From Hybos culiciformis (lineage: Eukaryota > Arthropoda > Insecta > Diptera > Hybotidae): DNA of 64,000 bases. The stretch covers positions 114,809,812 to 114,873,811 of the forward strand of contig OZ023273.1 of the NCBI GenBank assembly GCA_964007475.1, in the 5' to 3' direction. Under the pieces are notes generated by a model. It had not been told where the DNA came from. It worked only from the letters and a program-made list of their open reading frames with translations, and made no database searches. Positions 12,343-25,786 of the stretch are shown one piece after another. A program made the position numbers and the translations under genes. Within the stretch, counting starts at the first letter, position 1, and each line of letters starts with the position of its first letter.

Positions 12343-12636
12343 TTATTTTAAATTTTTTGCGTTTTGTATGTGTTTAAGGTTCTTGTTAAACATTTTGGTT
12401 ATTTTTGTTGAAGTTTTGTGTAAATGTCGGTCTAGTATTGTTTTGCGTTGTGTCTTGTTTGTTTTAGTTTGTAAAATTTCTTGTAGTTTTTGTAATTCTT
12501 TCCGGAATTTAACAAGTTTCCCGGCACGTTGCCTCTTCTTTGGTTGCTGTTGTTCTTGCTGTTGTTGTTGATTTTGTTGTTGTCGTTCTTTATATTCTTG
12601 AATTGTAATTTTATTCTTTTCTGGTTTTTGTTCCAT
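12343..12636 (-). CDS. Small basic Gln-rich ORF upstream of gag
   Basis: 97 codons, starting 50 bp inside the 5' LTR boundary and therefore the first ORF on the element RNA. Residues about 18-31 are a Gln-rich stretch. The remainder is strongly basic (Lys/Arg-rich) and probably alpha-helical, with a nucleic-acid-binding look. No zinc finger, signal peptide or membrane segment is visible. From memory, some mdg1/412-branch elements carry small ORFs before gag; I do not know whether this one is homologous. A chance ORF is less likely given its ATG, position and charge pattern. Confidence 0.6.
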   Translation of the reverse strand: MEQKPEKNKITIQEYKERQQQNQQQQQEQQQPKKRQRAGKLVKFRKELQKLQEILQTKTNKTQRKTILDRHLHKTSTKITKMFNKNLKHIQNAKNLK

Positions 12637-12674
12637 GTCTTGAATTCTGTATCATATTATAAATTTTGCGGTTT

Positions 12675-12686
12675 GCAGGATCGCCA
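12675..12686 (-). other. tRNA primer-binding site
   Basis: Immediately next to the 5' LTR, the minus strand reads TGGCGATCCTGC. It starts with TGG, as needed to pair with a tRNA CCA end. From memory it matches the 3' end of an insect tRNA-Arg (acceptor stem ...GCAGGATCG-CCA) over 12 nt. The position is decisive for a PBS; the tRNA identity is less certain. Confidence 0.8.
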
Positions 12687-13303
12687 TGTAAAGGAAAAAA
12701 TCGTTTTTATTTAATGGAAAGTTTTTATTGACTTTCTTATTTATAGTTATTCATCTTATGATGGATCATGGGTTGGACATCTATGTTGTCCAAGACTTCT
12801 AAGGCCTATTGAATTCCCTATTCCATAATGACCACTAGCATGTCATTATGGAGATCCTATTGTCTAGGCTGTATTCAGCCGTATGTCCTATTAGAGCGGG
12901 ACGCGCTTTCGTTTTGGCTGTATTCAGCCGGTTATCCGTATTATATTGCTCGGAAAGCTATCTTACCTGTATTGTATAGCTCAGGGAAGCCGTTTATAGA
13001 AAGATGAGATTTGGTAAGAATCTGATTTAATTTTCTAATTTCAATCTTATTTATACAAAATCTTATGTACTAAAATTCTTATATTCTATTTACAAATATT
13101 ATATACAATTTAGTTTATATAATTAATTTTCTTATGTAATATAAAATAGTTTACTATGTCCTAATATGATTGGTTGCCCAATCAAATTAATTATAATTTA
13201 CAGTAATTCTTATTAAAAATATAAATTTTTTGGGTTCAAAAAATAATTAAAATTTTTATAAATTTAGTTTTATTTTAACGTTAGTGATAACAATATCACT
13301 ACA
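12687..13303 (-). repeat. 5' LTR of the retrotransposon
   Basis: 617 bp, the same as the 3' LTR. It presumably carries the promoter and polyadenylation signals, but I could not place them. The hairpin word GGCTGTATTCAGCC occurs at 12867-12880 and 12916-12929. Confidence 0.97.
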
Positions 13304-16300
13304 CTTTGTCTTATAAATAAAAAAAAAACTAAATAAATAAAAGAATTTTAATAATAGTGAACAATGACCATGTGTTGTAAAGTTTTTTGTATATGATTAA
13401 TGTGGTGTTCAATCAGTTGGCACCAACAGAAAGTAATGATTTATTTTATTTAATAAAACCAATTTTTTTTTTGCAAAAAGATGTTTAATAAAATCCCAAG
13501 ATGAAAGTTTGTTGATATATCTAATTTTATTGATATAGTGATAGATTGTTTTTGAAGATTTTTTTTTTAATTAATGCAAAAGAGGTAAAAACAAAAATTT
13601 GCCAATTTTTTTTATTATTCGTACACTTATTGAATTCTCAATAAAACTATTAAGTGATGCTTCTATTTTATTAATTAATAATTTATTGAATGATTTTTTT
13701 TTGTGTTTTGTCTTTTCTGAACATAACATGATATTTTTTTAATTATATAATTATATTACAAAAAAAAAAAGAGAATTTGTAATTTGATTAAAAAAATTAT
13801 TTGTAAATCTTCAAAACTATTTTCGATAATGCTTATTATACATTAGAAATTGTGATTTGAATAGCTTAAGAGACAATTTTAAAATTATTTCTAAATATAA
13901 ATATCTCGCAATTCAAGAAGACAAGTTTTGAGTTTGATATCACGGTTGCGAATAAAGTTATTTTTTTTCGTTCAGTTCAACAAGTTTAACAATTAACAAA
14001 TCAAAAACCACTACCTCTCAAATTAAGTATATGGAGCTCGGTTTTAACATTTCGAAATAAGATACTTTATCTAAAAAAAAAGGCGTTTTTTTTGTAATGC
14101 ATAGAAAAACTAATTTTTCCAATTTTCTCAAAAACGGATCACTGTAGGATCTCGAAAATTTGTGTCCTGAAAGCCTATATATACTGACTGTGCTCTCGAG
14201 CCTGTTCGCTGCTGAGGCTTAGTAATTATGAAACTTTTTCTAAAAAATGGTCAGCATTTTCTCAGAGAAAAAAAAACGCGTTTTAAATTTATTTCTATGC
14301 ATCCTATAACTATCCCATACATAGATATTTTTGTAGTCTCTACAGTAAATTTATGACACTTGCAACCCTTTTTGAAAATTTTAAGCCGTCTTAAAAAACA
14401 TTATTTTAGCAAATTCTCTTAAAATAAGCGTCTTGGATCCCTCTCTAGACCTAGAGATAATTTTTGAGACTTTTTAAAAATTAGTATTCCAATACATAGC
14501 ATTTTAAAAATTAGTATTCCAATACATATCTAGAGAATTCAATAGAGCACAATTTGTATTTAAAAATAATAAAAAAATTAGCAACTCGGCTAATTTCGAG
14601 TGCTCTGAAAAGTGGAATAGAAATTCATTTTCTTTTTCACAAAACCCACTCTTTTAACTCAGAAGGACTTTCTGTTGCTCTTCTCAGCCTTGTTGCATTT
14701 TGTTCCACTTAATATATTTTAATATTAATAGCAGTGTTTAACAAAATTATGTAAGTGTTATGAATACATTAAATATTAGTAAATATGAATTTCAATCTAC
14801 ATATTAATCAGTTCCCATTTATAAAAAAAATAAAAAATAAAATTAGATTATAAAAATTGAATTATCCAGCCCACTCAATTATTATAAATTACTTAATGAG
14901 TGAACAAGAAGTTAAAATTTATATTAAAAGCAAATAGTAATTAACATAGTAAATTAGAACGTGAGAAAAAGGATTATTTTGCTTTGTCATTTAAATTAAA
15001 ATTGTTTGAATAAAAAAAATATATATATAGTTAATGTACTTTCCTATATGTACCTATATTTATTTAATAAAATTATCACACCAAGGTTGAGTCAATTTAG
15101 AATTAGAAAAGGGCCTACTGAGTGAAGTACAAAAAAAAGTATTTACTTTCACAACATTAAAAAAGAGTTTTTATGACTCGATCACAGCTAATACTGCAAA
15201 TCAATTTTTGAAGGAATGTTCCGGTAACCTGTTCACAGCTAATTTTACCTGAAAGCAAAAAAAATCAACTGCAAACAACTGCTTTTGTTTTTTTTATAAT
15301 ATGATTGTGACAGATCAATGCCGCAAAACCAAATTTCGATGCAAAAGAAACGCAGTGAAAAAGAAACAAAAAAATAATTTTGTGATGTAGTCAATTCTTT
15401 CAGGAGCAAAAAAAAAATAAATTCAGTTTTCTAATTAATTATGAAATATTTTAAAGAAATTAATATTTTGCGTTTTTTATAATTTTTATTTAAAATAAAT
15501 AAGAAATAATGCAGAAAATTGGTTTTTACGGTGGCTCTTAATTGCTTTGCGATATTAGCTTGATTGAGCCATAAACCTTAATTTTTAAGTGAATTCTAAA
15601 AATAATTTTATTTAAATTTTTTTATTCATATTGATATATTTAAAATTCAGTTCGTTCAACCATTTACTTCAAATGTAAACAAATTTTATTATTTTATCAA
15701 CAATATTATAATGTATGCAGAATTATGATTAAGTCATATTTTGTATTGTTTCATTTAATGAAAGAAAATAATATGTTTATATTTATTTTCTTGCCATATA
15801 AATGCAATTTTTTTTTTCAAGAAAAAAAAACTTGCATTAACAATTGGACATTAAAATCATTGATATTCCTAAACAAGACTCAATTTATTTGTATTATTTT
15901 AAGAAAACATACATAAACTTGATAAAACAAGATTACATAATTTCAGAAGCATAACTCAGATTTGTTTTTTGTGATTTATAAGAATGTAAATTTTTAATGA
16001 CATACATAATATAATATTTTTTGTAAGGTTTAGGATTTTCATAATAGTGAATAATTGAATTCATTTTTGATTATGCATAATATGTTAATGTATAGCTTTA
16101 ATACATCTTTAATCCATTATTATTGAAGTTTAGATATAGTTCTTTTTTTTTTGAATTTAAGTACAAATATTGTTTTTCGATTTCGAGATATTATCTATTC
16201 CAACAGCAATTAAAATTGATACTTGCTTAATAGTAACTTCGATTGAAAACAAATATATTTAATTTCACATATAGTCTAGATTTAATCTCTTACAAAATAA

Positions 16301-19300
16301 TAAATAATTCATACATTATACATATTATGATTTAAACCCTCTTTTTTATGATCTTATGTTCGTCGATTTTTTCATTTATGTACTTTTTCATAGACCTACC
16401 TTATATGTACTATACCAACTCATTTACACGAATTTGGAAAAAAAAAACCTTTATTTTTGAAATTTACATTATTAAAATTGTAAATACAAAACAAAAATAA
16501 AGTATTTTCTTAACCGACAAATCGACCAATTTTAATTGTAAGTTTTTGTTTTAACAATAATTTTTTGATCACTTCTTATAACTATTAATCATTTAATGAA
16601 ATAAACCTGAGACATTTTCTTTCATCAATTATGTTTTTTGCAATTCCTCTTATTAACATGACGTATGATCAATTAAAATTTTTTTTACAAGGAAGATTAA
16701 TCAAAAGGTAATTGGGAAAGGAAAGAAAAAGTGCACACAATTGTTTGGAAAGTAAAAATATTAAAAATGTAATTTATCACGTACTGAAGTTTGTTACACA
16801 GGGTAAGTATTTTTTTTTTTTTTTGGAAACCTTTATCGTGTAAAAAGTTTTTATTTTATTCCAAAATGAATGATGAGAAAACCAGATTGTTCGAACCTTT
16901 CAAAAGGGCTCTTGGAAATAAAATTAAAATTTATGTGAAAAAATAAAAATTAAATGCTGTTCAAATTTATATATTCATTTCATTCATTCCAATTTATATA
17001 ATATTCAATTTATATATATTATATACTCATCAAATTTATATATTGCAAAATTGTAAGATGTATTATAATTAGAAAAAATTTATGAAGGTCATTGGAATGC
17101 TGGAGAAATTAATGAAGATTTTTTTTACAGGTAATATGTATTTTAAACTACAGAAAACAGTAATATTTAAAATGATTTATGATATCCGTAAAAAACTAGA
17201 TTTAGATTAATTGTTCATTAAATAAGATCATTAAAATAAAATTGTTTTATTATTTTGTATACATACTTGTAATAATGATTATATTTTTTAGTTTTAATTT
17301 TTGAATTATGTATAAAATAAATATTGAGCTGTTACTAATATTGTTATTTTTCCTTTAGTTAATTTCAAGATTTTCAAGATCTATACCTAAATGTAATACT
17401 AACTAATTATTTTTAAGGAATAGGTAGGTATACCTACAATAATTAATTTGAAAATTTTGATATTTGTGGAAAAATAAAAAATAAATAAAAAACATAAAAA
17501 ATTAAGTTTAAAATACAATAAGAATAAAGTTTGAAATACAATTAGAATTACTAAATTTATGTACTAAGTTAATTTATTTGTAATCGGTGTTTAATGTAGA
17601 TGTTATTATAATTGGTTTCAAAGAAGAAGAGCTTGTTATCTAAATAGTCATATGGAAATTACTGGAAATAAAAACAATTTAATTATTTTAAAGAATTATC
17701 GGGAGCAGCGAAGGCTTAAAAGTTACTTTATTATTAAAATGTTAATTAATAATTTTATGCAATATTTCTAATAATTTGTAGAATAAAAAAAATAATTCAG
17801 AATAAGAATGAATTTTAAATAATCTCTTCTTTTCATCAATAAAATGAAAAACTTGAAAAGAACTTGTTTATGTTTTTTGCGCTTTTAAAATTTCACGCTT
17901 AGGTTTTTTTTTTGCTTAACAATAATAAAACTAAAAGAAAAATGATTTCTTTTCATAAAAAAAAGAAGAATTTTATTTAAACATATGGACATATGAAATC
18001 AAAATTTTTAAGGTGATAAATATAAATGATTAATGCAGCTATCAAGGTTATGTTATGAGAAATATGAAAGCATAACATAAATAAAAATTTATTTTTAGAA
18101 TTCATTATGATAATTTTTTTGACTATTAGCTAGCTAAATTATTTTGAACCAGTTTTGAAATAAAAGAACAATTTAGGTATAAGAAAAGCTAGAAAGCTTT
18201 TAATATTAAGTTTAATATTAAGTTTATTTGATAATGAAAAGGATACAGTAGTATGTACATACTTTTTTCAAAGATGTAAATAATATCAAAAAAAAAATTT
18301 TTTTATCAAAAAGGAAGAAATTTTATTGATGATAGTATACTAAGATAATATAATTTTTAGTTTTCTCCTAGATCAAGCGTTGCAAGAATTTATCAAAAGC
18401 GATCCAAACTAAAAATTAGAGTGAAAGATCTATAAATATTTGCATTAAATTTTTGGGTGATAAAACTTATATTTATTGAAACCTGAATATTTTTCTATTG
18501 ATGGCGCACAAAGACCAATAACTATTTTCAGAAACTCTTGCAATATCAGATTAGCACTAGGTGCTTCTATATTTTAATTTTTAATTTTTCAAAAGTCTAT
18601 TAAAAAACTATAGCTTTTTTATAATAATAATTCCTAATATCCGCTATACTAATACTATATTGTCAAATATTTTTTTAACGTCAGCATTTTTATTTTATCT
18701 TTTGAATGCGTAGATTTTTTTTTAAATTTAGTTTTAGTTAATAATTTAATAATTTCAGAAGTAATAATTTGGATTGAAAACCTTTTTTAGAGTTTATTTA
18801 TTCAATAATAATTTTGGTTTTTAGCTAATTGAACTTGAAAGATTAAGTATATTCGAATTTTTTGTTTATATTTAGATGATTGGTTGAAAAACATCTAAAG
18901 ACTGACCACAATCAGTCTATTGCGTTTGGGTATGTCTGTTCTAAATCTTATAGTTTTTTTTTTATTGTAAGCAAATTCGTGTATGGGAAAATTATCCAAT
19001 TTTTGGTTAAAAAATTTAATGATCATCATAAAAAAAAATCTGAATGATGCTACTGGAATTTTCGTGCTTAAACATATACCTATAGAAATTTTTTTTAAAA
19101 AAGATATTAATTTACTAAATGTCTGTTCGGTCCGATACAATAAGCTTTACAATCAGTTGTTCTGTTTTTAGATACCAAATATATAAATTTGTTTATACTA
19201 CATATTAATTGTTTATTATGTTTATGTGTAGATATTTAAATCCTTCTATACACATTTTAAATATAGTTAAATTTTTTATCGAAGTTTTTTTATTAAGAAC

Positions 19301-21217
19301 TTTGAATATTGATTTCTAATTTAAACTCCAAAATCAATGAATTTCAAGTTACTGTTTTTTTTCGATTGAGCTTAAAATTTTATAAGTTTGTAGAAAGATT
19401 AAATGAGAAGTTTTAAGACTAAATATCACCAAGGTTTCAAAGTTATTAGATACAATACAGTAGTATTATTATAGTAAACAAAAATAAACTTTATAACACA
19501 TTATTATTTTAAAAAAATTAAATTTTAAAAGTATCCAAATTAAAATCAAATAATCATGCTGAACATTATAGTATTAATTTAAATTATAGTATTATGAAAG
19601 AGATTATTTTTTCGTTGAATTATAAATTCTACAAAAATACTACAATTGAAGAGGCAGTTTTAGATTAATGGGTGTTTTATTCTCCAGTAAAACAATATGG
19701 TTTGGCGGAAAATAAAATCATAATGAGTATTATTTAGCCATTTGCTATAATTGAGTTTGATTGAAGTGCTATTTTTTATCCCATTTTCCATCAACATTAG
19801 TGAGTTTTAAAAATATAATTCGCGACATTTTTACTTTAATCCACCGATATTTTTATAAATAAATCTGTTAATGCTAATACATTTTAAAAATCTAACACTT
19901 CTTGCTAAAATACATAGTAATAAATATTTTTAGCTGGAGTAATTTTTTTTAGGCAAGCAGTAAAATCAATTCTAAATATGCAGGTGTACTATAAATATAA
20001 TTATATGCTTTTAATTATTATTTGAGTTTGTTTTGATTAATGAAGATCGATCTTATATTATAATTTTGCGAAAAATGATACGAACTAAGCTCCAATGGGC
20101 ATTGACCAACTGATCTTATTAAATAATATTATTACAGTTTTTGATTGGGAATTTGGTTAAATTAAAATCTACTAAAATGTATTTTTGATATTGACGATTA
20201 TTTTGCCACCAAAAATGCCGAACAACACTGGCAATTAATTCAATGAAACTATACATATATACAAATTAAACAGTTAAACAATAAAAATTATGCAGTCAAA
20301 TAAAATACAAACAAAAATTGTGATTATTCTTATGTTTTTTAATCATAAACATTTTTTTTTTATTTTAAAACATAGGTAACAAATTAATCTTATAGTTTAA
20401 TGAATATTCTTGCAATACGAACCTCACTGCGACTCTAAAATGTTTAACTTGCCGGTTGAGCGCGGCCTTAAAAACTGTTTTTTCATAATACCTATATAAT
20501 ATTAAAAAAAAATAAAATTTTTTTTATAAAAAAAATTTAAATAAGAAAATCCTCAATTCTCCAATCTGAGCTAATTTTTTCTCTTAATAAAAATTTGCTC
20601 TTAAATAATATGTATGTATTTGGGTTAATATTAGACAATGGGACAAAACGATGCCTTTATTTCGTAAAATAAATAATTTTTTTGATTAATTTTTACTTTA
20701 ATGTGAAGAATAAAAGTGCTACCAATTTTTTTTTATTCCTTTTTGCTGTTTTAATAGAGAAATATAGACCAGAATTCTCTAAAAATAATTACCCAATGAA
20801 TTTGTGTGAACTTTTTATTTTCCATAATTAATGTTTTAAGCACAAAAAGAGTATTTCTAACAAAATTAATCGAAACAAATTTATATTTAATTTTCTATAA
20901 CTTTGTCAAATAACTTTTGTTTCAAATAATTGGCATTATTTTTAAAAAAAATATTTTTCTAATGATTTTTTAAATGTTATTCAATCATTTTATATTTTGA
21001 AATCAAATTATCCAGAAACCTTTGATTATTAGTTTTCTTTCGTGATAATGCGTCATATATTGTTCATATATAATTTTTGCGCTGAAAAAAGTCAATACAA
21101 TCACTACCAATCCGAAGTGGAACGCGAGAAAAAAGAATAAAAAGGAAAAATAAAAGAAATAATTTGAAAATAAAAGCGGAAGAATAAATGGAAAGAATTG
21201 GTAAGATGGGTAAGTTT
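13304..21217. other. AT-rich intergenic DNA, no gene seen
   Basis: No convincing exon was found. A somewhat GC-richer patch at about 14020-14460 (with words such as CTCGAGCCTGTTCGCTGC) looks like a decayed repeat, and another patch lies at 15170-15350. Open frames at 15725-15916 and 18895-19171 are low-complexity and on conflicting strands. Confidence 0.55.
14471..14528. repeat. 30-bp tandem duplication
   Basis: The word TTAGTATTCCAATACAT and its upstream TTTTAAAAA occur twice at a 30-bp period, almost identically. A simple recent duplication. Confidence 0.85.
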
Positions 21218-21417
21218 NNNNNNNNNNNNNNNNNNNNNNNNNNNNNNNNNNNNNNNNNNNNNNNNNNNNNNNNNNNNNNNNNNNNNNNNNNNNNNNNNNN
21301 NNNNNNNNNNNNNNNNNNNNNNNNNNNNNNNNNNNNNNNNNNNNNNNNNNNNNNNNNNNNNNNNNNNNNNNNNNNNNNNNNNNNNNNNNNNNNNNNNNNN
21401 NNNNNNNNNNNNNNNNN
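21218..21417. other. Assembly gap (200 N)
   Basis: Exactly 200 N, a conventional scaffold gap size, so the true length is unknown. Open frames reported across it are artefacts. Confidence 0.99.
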
Positions 21418-21690
21418 GAAATTTACTGGGGACCGTCCCCAGATACCCAAATATAAGTTTTTGGAACGTAGTTCCTTATTCTACGCTCTTATGGAAAAAT
21501 TTATTAAAAATTTGAACACTTTAGTGTCAGTACAAAGTGTCGGTACACACACCGACGCGATCATAGATTTTGAGCGAGCAATGATTTTTTTTTTTAACAG
21601 CAGTTCCACAAAATTTTGAAAATATCGCTGCTAAGCCGCAGCGACCAAAAATGTGATCGCGTCGGCGTCTGTCGGTACATGATAAACAAA
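21418..21690. repeat. Repeat remnant beside the gap
   Basis: Contains the palindromic word CTGGGGACCGTCCCCAG, the palindrome-like GGAACGTAGTTCC (21461-21473), and an inverted pair carrying CCGACGCGATCA (about 21555-21568 and 21649-21662) around a short AT-rich loop. This looks like the edge of a TIR-type element truncated by the gap. Confidence 0.45.
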
Positions 21691-21871
21691 AAAAAAAAGT
21701 TAAAAAAAATTATTATATTTTTATTAGATTTTTTTAGGTATTTTAATAAATATTGTGTTCTTTGGTTTGCATTAATAATTAATTGAAATAAAACAAAAAG
21801 AATAGTAAACATCCAATGAAATTTAAAAAATTAAAATCCAAAATTCTATCAAAGTTATCTATCAATATTAT

Positions 21872-23440
21872 CTGTACAAAATAATTCCGATGTTTCACAT
21901 ATATCAAACGTCCCGCCGGCTCTTGTATTTTTATTGAACTTTGTATGAAAATTGATAAACTTAAATTTTATTTCAATTTATAAAATATTTATAAAATAAA
22001 ATATTTAGTAAATATTAATTTTTTATTATTAACTAATTAATATTTTATAGTTCAAATAAAATTTAGATTTTCATACTAATTTCAATGTTAATAAAAATCT
22101 TGTATAATTTTGTCAGTATTATTCTGCCAATATAAAGGCGCTATTCGGTACCAAGGCAAGTCAAGTCATCTGTTAGATATTTCGATACTTTGCCATTTTG
22201 GCTATGATATTTGTTTTTTTTTGTGTTGTAAACAACAAAAACAAAAAATTGAAATTTATAAGTAAATTAACGATACCTGTTAATTTTTTTAAAGTTTAAA
22301 TAATGAGTCGACGCCGTCGCATTTTATATGATTTGATGAAAACTTAAATTTTATTTGATTTTATAAAATATTAATAAAATACTTAGAAAATATTATTTTT
22401 TTATTATTAACTAATTAATATTTTATATTTCAAATAAAATTTAGATTTTCATACTAATTTCAATGTAAATAAAAATAAATTTTGTATAATTTTGTCAATA
22501 TAAAGGCGCTATTCGGTACCAAGTCAAGTCAAGTCAAGTCAAGTCACGTCAAGTCGTCTGCCGGCGTTAGATATTTCGATACTTTGCCACGGCTGACAAT
22601 TGTTTTTTTTTTGTGTTGCAACAACAACAAAACCAAAAAATTAAAATTTATAAGTATATTAACGATACCTGTTAATTTTTTTTATGTTTTCTTTTCTGTA
22701 CAAAATAATTCCGATGTTTCACATCTATCAAACGTCCCGCCGGCTCTTGTATTTTTTATTGAACTTTGTATGAAAATTGATAAACTTAAATTTTATTTCA
22801 ATTTATAAAATATTTATAAAATTAAATATTTAGTAAATATTAATTTTTTATTATTAACTAATTAATATTTTATAGTTCAAATAAAATTTAGATTTTCATA
22901 CTAATTTCAATGTTAATAAAAATCTTGTATAATTTTGTCAGTATTATTTTGCCAATATAAAGGCGCTATTCGGTACCAAGGCAAGTCAAGTCGTCTGCCG
23001 GCGTTGAATATTTCGATACTTTGCCATTTTGGCTTATGATATTTATTTTTTTTTGTGTTGCAAAAACAACAAAAACAAAAAATTTAAATTTATAAGTATT
23101 CACTTGTTTAAATCTCCAAATAGCGACTCCTATGGCGAAAAAAGGCACATACTTATGGGTGAAAATAAATGTAAACAAAAGAGTCATACTTAGTTAAATA
23201 TTCAAATAGTTCCCCAATGGCGAAAAATAGCACATACTTATGGGTGAATAAAATTTAAATAAATGGGTTGTCATAACAGTCAATATTAACGATACCTGTT
23301 AATTTTTTTAAAGTTTAAATAATGAGTCGACGCCGTCGCATTTTATATGATTTGATAAAATGTAAACAGTCCCTTTCGCGGCAAATAAACAGTCCCTCTC
23401 GCGGCAAATAGTAATAGTTTTTTATTGAACGTTGTATGAA
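21872..23440 (+). repeat. Complex tandem array, about 370-460 bp unit, roughly 3.3 copies
   Basis: The landmark TATAAAGGCGCTATTCGGTA starts near 22132, 22500 and 22957. The landmark AATTCCGATGTTTCACAT occurs at about 21884 and 22707. The landmark GAGTCGACGCCGTCGC occurs at about 22305 and 23324. Each copy carries a variable run of the pentamer CAAGT (up to about six) next to the TATA-like word. The second copy lacks the first block, and the third has an internal insertion, so the array is scrambled rather than a clean satellite. Confidence 0.8.
23107..23274. repeat. 85-bp direct duplication inside the third array copy
   Basis: Two diverged copies of a segment containing CACATACTTATGGGTGAA (at about 23146 and 23231) interrupt the third unit of the surrounding array. 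A 24-bp duplication with CAGTCCC...CGCGGCAAATA follows at about 23367-23410. Confidence 0.75.
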
Positions 23441-25786
23441 AATTGATAAACTAGAGTCATAATTTCTAAATTGAGGACGTAATTTTCTGCATTCTGTATA
23501 ATCTGCTAAAATCAACTACTTATAAAATAATATTTGGCTGACTGAAATCAAAAACTTATAATAATACGTGACCGACCGAATTTTCTTACCCATTTTTGCC
23601 GCTTTTTTCTTTTCTATACAATTTTAGTTTTTGAATTCACCTACAAATTTAGTTTGTTATGGGAAATTTAAAATTTCCTTTTGCAGAATTTTAAGAAGTA
23701 AAATTGAGTTTGTGAACGGCTTTAGGACAAAATTATTTCATTTTTTTAAATAACAGCAGTAAAATTGTGTCGTTTACAAATTAAAAAATCTGGAATATTA
23801 AATCCGATTTCAATTTTTACAATAATCACTAATAAGTGAACAGACTCTTAGTTTTAGCTTTTTGAATTTTCGATGTCAAAAAAGATCTTCGAAATTCGAA
23901 AAAACAGTCTAAAATTGCTCCTTAAAAAAGGTTTCTTTAAATGAAAAAAATGCAAAATTAGAGAAAACTGGGAAAAGTAGAAAAAAGTTTCTTTTTAAAT
24001 TAATAAAATTTTGAATTGATAAAAAATTAAAATTACTTATATGTACGCTAAGGAACTACGTTCCAAACTGGTGTCCCATGACAGCTCTTTTGTTTTTTTT
24101 TAACAACTGACCCCCCATTTCAATGATACGGGTCCGAAAAAAGTTTTCATATTTTAGATAGGTAAGTAGGAAGTTACATATGCGAAAAGAATTTTTTCGC
24201 AATGAGAAGTTTTAAAACTTCTTTAAAAACTTAGTTTTTTTTTTGGCCTTTCGCGCTTTTATTTTAAAATATACTAAAAAAAATTTTACAAAAACCACAA
24301 AAAATTATCAAGCAACACCTAATTTGATGTTGCTTAAAAAATGTTGCTCGAACAACAATTTTAATGTTACAGAAAGCAAAATAACGAAACCACACCACAT
24401 TTTTTAGTACATTTTCCTTATAGAATCTGGCCCCAGACTAAAATCAAGATTTTTTCGTTTTATACAACTTTTACACACACAGTCAAAAAAAATTTTCGTT
24501 TTAATCTGAGAAAACATCCTGTGTGGTAAATGGCAAGTAAGACATAAAAAAAATTTTCTTCATAATTCTGGGCTATAATAAATTATACCGTTTTTTTTCA
24601 AAAAATTGGTTTCATACAAAACTTTAAAGAAATTTTGATTAAGTCAGAATATTAAAAAACACAACGAATGAAATAGTTGGATTCGAAGAATACGTTCCCT
24701 ATTGAGCGCCACATTGCCGCAATAAGTTCGAGTTCGAAAATTGTCGAATTCAAAAATTGTCAAATTTTTCATTATAATTCTCAACTTTAACTATTTAAAA
24801 AAAATTTTACATAATAAAAGTTAAAATAATAATAGTAACATGAGGTAACATAGGAGCCGTGGACTAAGATAGTTAGTGCTCTAAATTTAAGTTTATTTTT
24901 TTGTATTTTTCAAGAACGGTTTGGCTGAGCGATCGAAAACTTAGAATTTCTAATGAATGCACTTATAGTTTATCGGAATATGAAAAGGAGTTTAAATGTT
25001 ATTTGAGAAAATTTTTTTCGAACAACTTTGTTTCATTGTTCCGTAAGTATCTTATCTTTAACAAATTTTTGGATGTCAGTTTGACACACTTTAAAATCTC
25101 AATATATATAAATCAATAACTTTTTAATAATATGTATTTGTTTTTAATGTAAATATAAATGAATTACTATTCAAAAAAACGAAAACAAAAAACAAAATTT
25201 CATTTGTGCAGATTTTATTATATAAGAAAATCCAAAAGGAAGTTAAAATAAATTATTTTTTCTCTTCAAAGATATTATGGCCAAATTTATTTTTTAATAT
25301 CAATAAATTGTAATGTGTAAATATTGAGAAATCGATGTTAAGATTAAGATAATTTTTAAGATAAAATTTTGAAAAGGGTTATTTAAAAGGGTTAACTTAT
25401 AAACTGTATTATTTTAAGATAAGAAGATATGAAAAGTATTATTTTATGGTTTGTATTTCTTGATCTTTTTAATATTATTGGAATTACAAGAAATCATTAA
25501 CATGATTTGGTGTTGTTTATTATTTTCGGATTTTCGAGCAATAAATGAATAATAATTCAAAAAATTTTATAGACTTCTAATAACATTGTGTAGAGACAAA
25601 TTCACATATAGTTAAACACATAAGACCTCCAACGTGCAGCACCACGCATCAGCTCGCCCCGGCCCAAAATATCGCTCAAGGTGGCGCTTATTTGCCTTTT
25701 ATTACTCTAATGTAGTATACATTTCTTTATGGAAGTACCTACACATCAGCTCTACTTTTAAATTCTTGATTTATTTCTCTGGTAGC
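23441..25786. other. Intergenic DNA, no gene seen
   Basis: Contains an opposite-strand copy of the palindromic word GGAACGTAGTTCC at about 24063-24075 (partner at 21461), a GTTGCT-rich patch at 24310-24360 and a short GC-richer segment at 25630-25690. The ORF at 24901-25119 is not convincing. Confidence 0.5.

Larger units (their letters stand above)
6097..13303 (-). mobile_element. Complete Ty3/mdg1-like LTR retrotransposon
   Basis: A 7,207-bp element transcribed on the minus strand. It has 617-bp LTRs (TGTA...TACA) at both ends, identical on visual line-by-line comparison, and is flanked by the 4-bp direct repeat CTTT (6093-6096 and 13304-13307). In element order: 5' LTR, 12-nt primer site, small ORF, gag, -1 frameshift site, pol (protease, RT, RNase H, integrase), polypurine tract, 3' LTR. 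There is no env. The domain order RT-RH-IN and a GPY/F motif after integrase place it in Ty3/Gypsy (Metaviridae). The 4-bp duplication, tRNA-Arg-like primer site and extra upstream ORF recall the mdg1/412 branch (inference). Coding frames look intact, so it may be a recent, possibly active insertion. Confidence 0.97.

Noticed and set aside
21064..21619. Three ORFs spanning the N block
   Set aside because: They are open only because N codons cannot be stops.
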